Part shown: positions 62,719-64,000 of the stretch, one piece after another
Layout of the letters: every line of letters begins with the position of its first letter
How positions within the stretch are numbered: the stretch's first letter is position 1
From: Anaeromyxobacter terrae
GTDB lineage: Bacteria > Myxococcota > Myxococcia > Myxococcales > Anaeromyxobacteraceae
DNA length: 64,000 nucleotides
Assembly: GCF_022690685.1 (NCBI RefSeq)
Contig: NZ_JALCYY010000006.1
Location: forward strand, 61,135 to 125,134
Direction: 5' to 3'
Position numbers and translations under genes: made by a program
Notes under the pieces: model-generated
Told to the model about the DNA's origin: nothing
The model's input: only the letters and a program-made list of their open reading frames with translations
Databases searched by the model: none

Positions 62719-64000
62719 ATGGAACAGGTGATCGAGAGCAGACTGCTGCAGGCCTGCATAAACGATCTCGTCAGCGTCCTGGCCCTCCCCGCGATGTGGA
62801 CCGGCCAGGACCCGGCACAGGTCGTCGGCACGCTCCTGGACGCGGTCGTGGGGATGCTGGGCCTGGATTTCGCGTGCGCGTGGCTCAAGCTGGAGGCGAG
62901 CGCGCCGTACCTCTTGACGGTGCGGCTCGGAGAGTCGCGAGGCTCGGGGGGCGTGGAGCGGCAGGTCGCGAGGACGTTCGATCGCTGGGTCGCGGACGAG
63001 CCGAGCCGGTGGCCGTCGACGGTGCCGAACCCCTTCGGCGGGGGCGACGTCGCGATCATGGCGCTGAGGCTTGGGCTCGCGGACGACCTCGGCGTCATGG
63101 TGGCGGCCTCGGCTCGCTCCGGATTTCCTCGTGACACCGAGCGGCTCCTGCTGAGCGTCGCAGCGAACGAGGCGGTGGTCGGGGTCCACGAGGCTCGGCT
63201 CCTCGGCGAGCAGAAGCGCATCGCGAAGGAGCTCGATGCGAGGGTCGCCGAGCGGACGAAGGAGCTCGCGGCCGCCAACGAGGAGCTGCGGCGCATCACC
63301 GACGCAGTCCCGCAGGCGATCATCGTGCTCGCGCCGGACGGACGCGTCGTGTACGTGAACGCATTCGTGCTCGCCTACGCGGGGTTGAGCGTCGTGGCCG
63401 GGAACGCCGAGGCCGCGCGCGAGCGGATCTTCCATCCCGACGATCGCGAGCGGGTCCTGAACGAACGCGAGGCGGGCCTCTCGCGTGGCGAGCCGTTCGA
63501 GTCGGAGCTGCGCGCGCGCCGCAAGGACGGGCAGTACCGCTGGTTCCTCATGCGGTACCAGCCCCTCCGCAGCGAGAGCGGAGAGATCCTGCGGTGGTAC
63601 GCGACGGCGACCGACATCGAGGATCGTCGACGGGCGGAGGAGAGGGTTCGCAACGAGAACCTCGCCCTCCGCGACGAGATCGACCGCTCGTCCATGTTCG
63701 AGGAGATCGTCGGCTCGTCCGAGGGGCTCCGCCGCGTGCTCGCGAAGGTGGCGAAGGTCGCGCCGACGGACTCGACCGTCCTCATCGTCGGCGAGACGGG
63801 GACGGGGAAGGAGCTCGTGGCGCGCGCCATCCACAAGCGCTCCAGCCGCGCGAGCCGGGCGTTCATCCGCGTCAACTGCGCGGCGATCCCGCCGTCCCTG
63901 GTCGCCTCCGAGCTGTTCGGACACGAGAAGGGCGCCTTCACCGGGGCGCTGCAGCGGCGCGTCGGGCGGTTCGAGGCCGCGGACGGTGGGACGATCTTCC
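62719..64000 (+). CDS. Sigma-54-dependent activator with GAF-like and PAS domains (partial)
   Basis: The gene continues past the window; 427 codons are visible. A GAF-like region (about 10-165) is followed by a coiled linker ([22 protein letters not shown]), a PAS domain (about 195-305; [20 protein letters not shown]) and an NtrC-type AAA+ core. The core shows [15 protein letters not shown], Walker [15 protein letters not shown] near 358 and the loop GAFTGAL near 405 that touches sigma-54. The C-terminal Fis HTH must lie beyond 64000. It is 29 bp after the MEDS gene, so the two likely form one signalling unit. Confidence 0.92.
   Translation, partial: MEQVIESRLLQACINDLVSVLALPAMWTGQDPAQVVGTLLDAVVGMLGLDFACAWLKLEASAPYLLTVRLGESRGSGGVERQVARTFDRWVADEPSRWPSTVPNPFGGGDVAIMALRLGLADDLGVMVAASARSGFPRDTERLLLSVAANEAVVGVHEARLLGEQKRIAKELDARVAERTKELAAANEELRRITDAVPQAIIVLAPDGRVVYVNAFVLAYAGLSVVAGNAEAARERIFHPDDRERVLNEREAGLSRGEPFESELRARRKDGQYRWFLMRYQPLRSESGEILRWYATATDIEDRRRAEERVRNENLALRDEIDRSSMFEEIVGSSEGLRRVLAKVAKVAPTDSTVLIVGETGTGKELVARAIHKRSSRASRAFIRVNCAAIPPSLVASELFGHEKGAFTGALQRRVGRFEAADGGTIF

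Overview
The window is GC-rich throughout (about 70% by eye) and densely coded on both strands. GTG starts and ATGA/GTGA stop-start overlaps are frequent. Gene content points to a Gram-negative, outer-membrane soil or sediment deltaproteobacterium of the Myxococcota, most like the Anaeromyxobacter group. The indicators are an MCE/Mla lipid-transport operon with a STAS-permease, myxobacterial-style multi-PAS kinases, a fused isobutyryl-CoA mutase (IcmF), thrombospondin-3/FG-GAP secreted proteins, and a truncated HNH-nuclease relative of a type I associate with Anaeromyxobacter. This placement is inference from gene content; no rRNA or tRNA gene was seen. The first ~60 bases are a homopolymeric G/C run that looks like a damaged contig end, exactly where etfA would be expected.

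0-9.3 kb is a branched acyl-CoA module: etfB, an AraC-type regulator, an acyl-CoA dehydrogenase, IcmF and an acyl-CoA synthetase. The promoters of etfB and of the synthetase-IcmF operon share a gap-free ~70-bp block ending in the same TGGC-N7-GCCA palindrome, which suggests common control. 9.3-16 kb holds a 2OG-Fe(II) oxygenase-like protein, the four-gene MlaE-MlaF-MlaD-lipoprotein operon, an outer-membrane protein and a PAS kinase. 16-22 kb holds a BtsS/BtsR (LytS/LytTR) pyruvate-sensing pair followed 1.5 kb later by an L-lactate permease. 22-31 kb has a large secreted FG-GAP/TSP3/deacetylase-like/FIMAH protein, small lipoproteins, a lipoprotein fused to a beta-barrel-like domain, a patatin remnant and a triple-PAS hybrid kinase.

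31-39 kb has a B12-binding radical SAM protein, a BrkB-family membrane protein, and a purine salvage operon (gpt plus a BMP-type ABC importer) closed by a strong terminator. 39.6-43.3 kb is a compact class II lanthipeptide locus: a mersacidin-type precursor (LanA) with two possible Gly-Gly cleavage sites, a long inverted repeat, then a 1080-residue LanM. 43.5-53 kb is a mixture of small metabolic genes with their own regulators (cyclase/cupin, AraC/EamA, LysR, beta-propeller/TPR-regulator, SDR/DUF899/DUF2182) and a 58-residue peptide with a possible double-glycine-type leader.

53-60 kb carries an M20 amidohydrolase and TRIC-channel pair. It also carries a ~100-residue thioredoxin-like gene whose only interruption is an in-frame TGA, apparently at a cysteine position and followed by a hairpin of bacterial-SECIS geometry; this candidate selenoprotein is the most unusual single signal in the window. 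An oxidoreductase run and several gene remnants (NmrA/epimerase, ProRS tail, hydrolase tail) follow. 60-64 kb has an LtrA-like membrane protein, a striking 38-nt hairpin, a STAS protein, a MEDS-domain protein and a sigma-54 activator cut by the window end.
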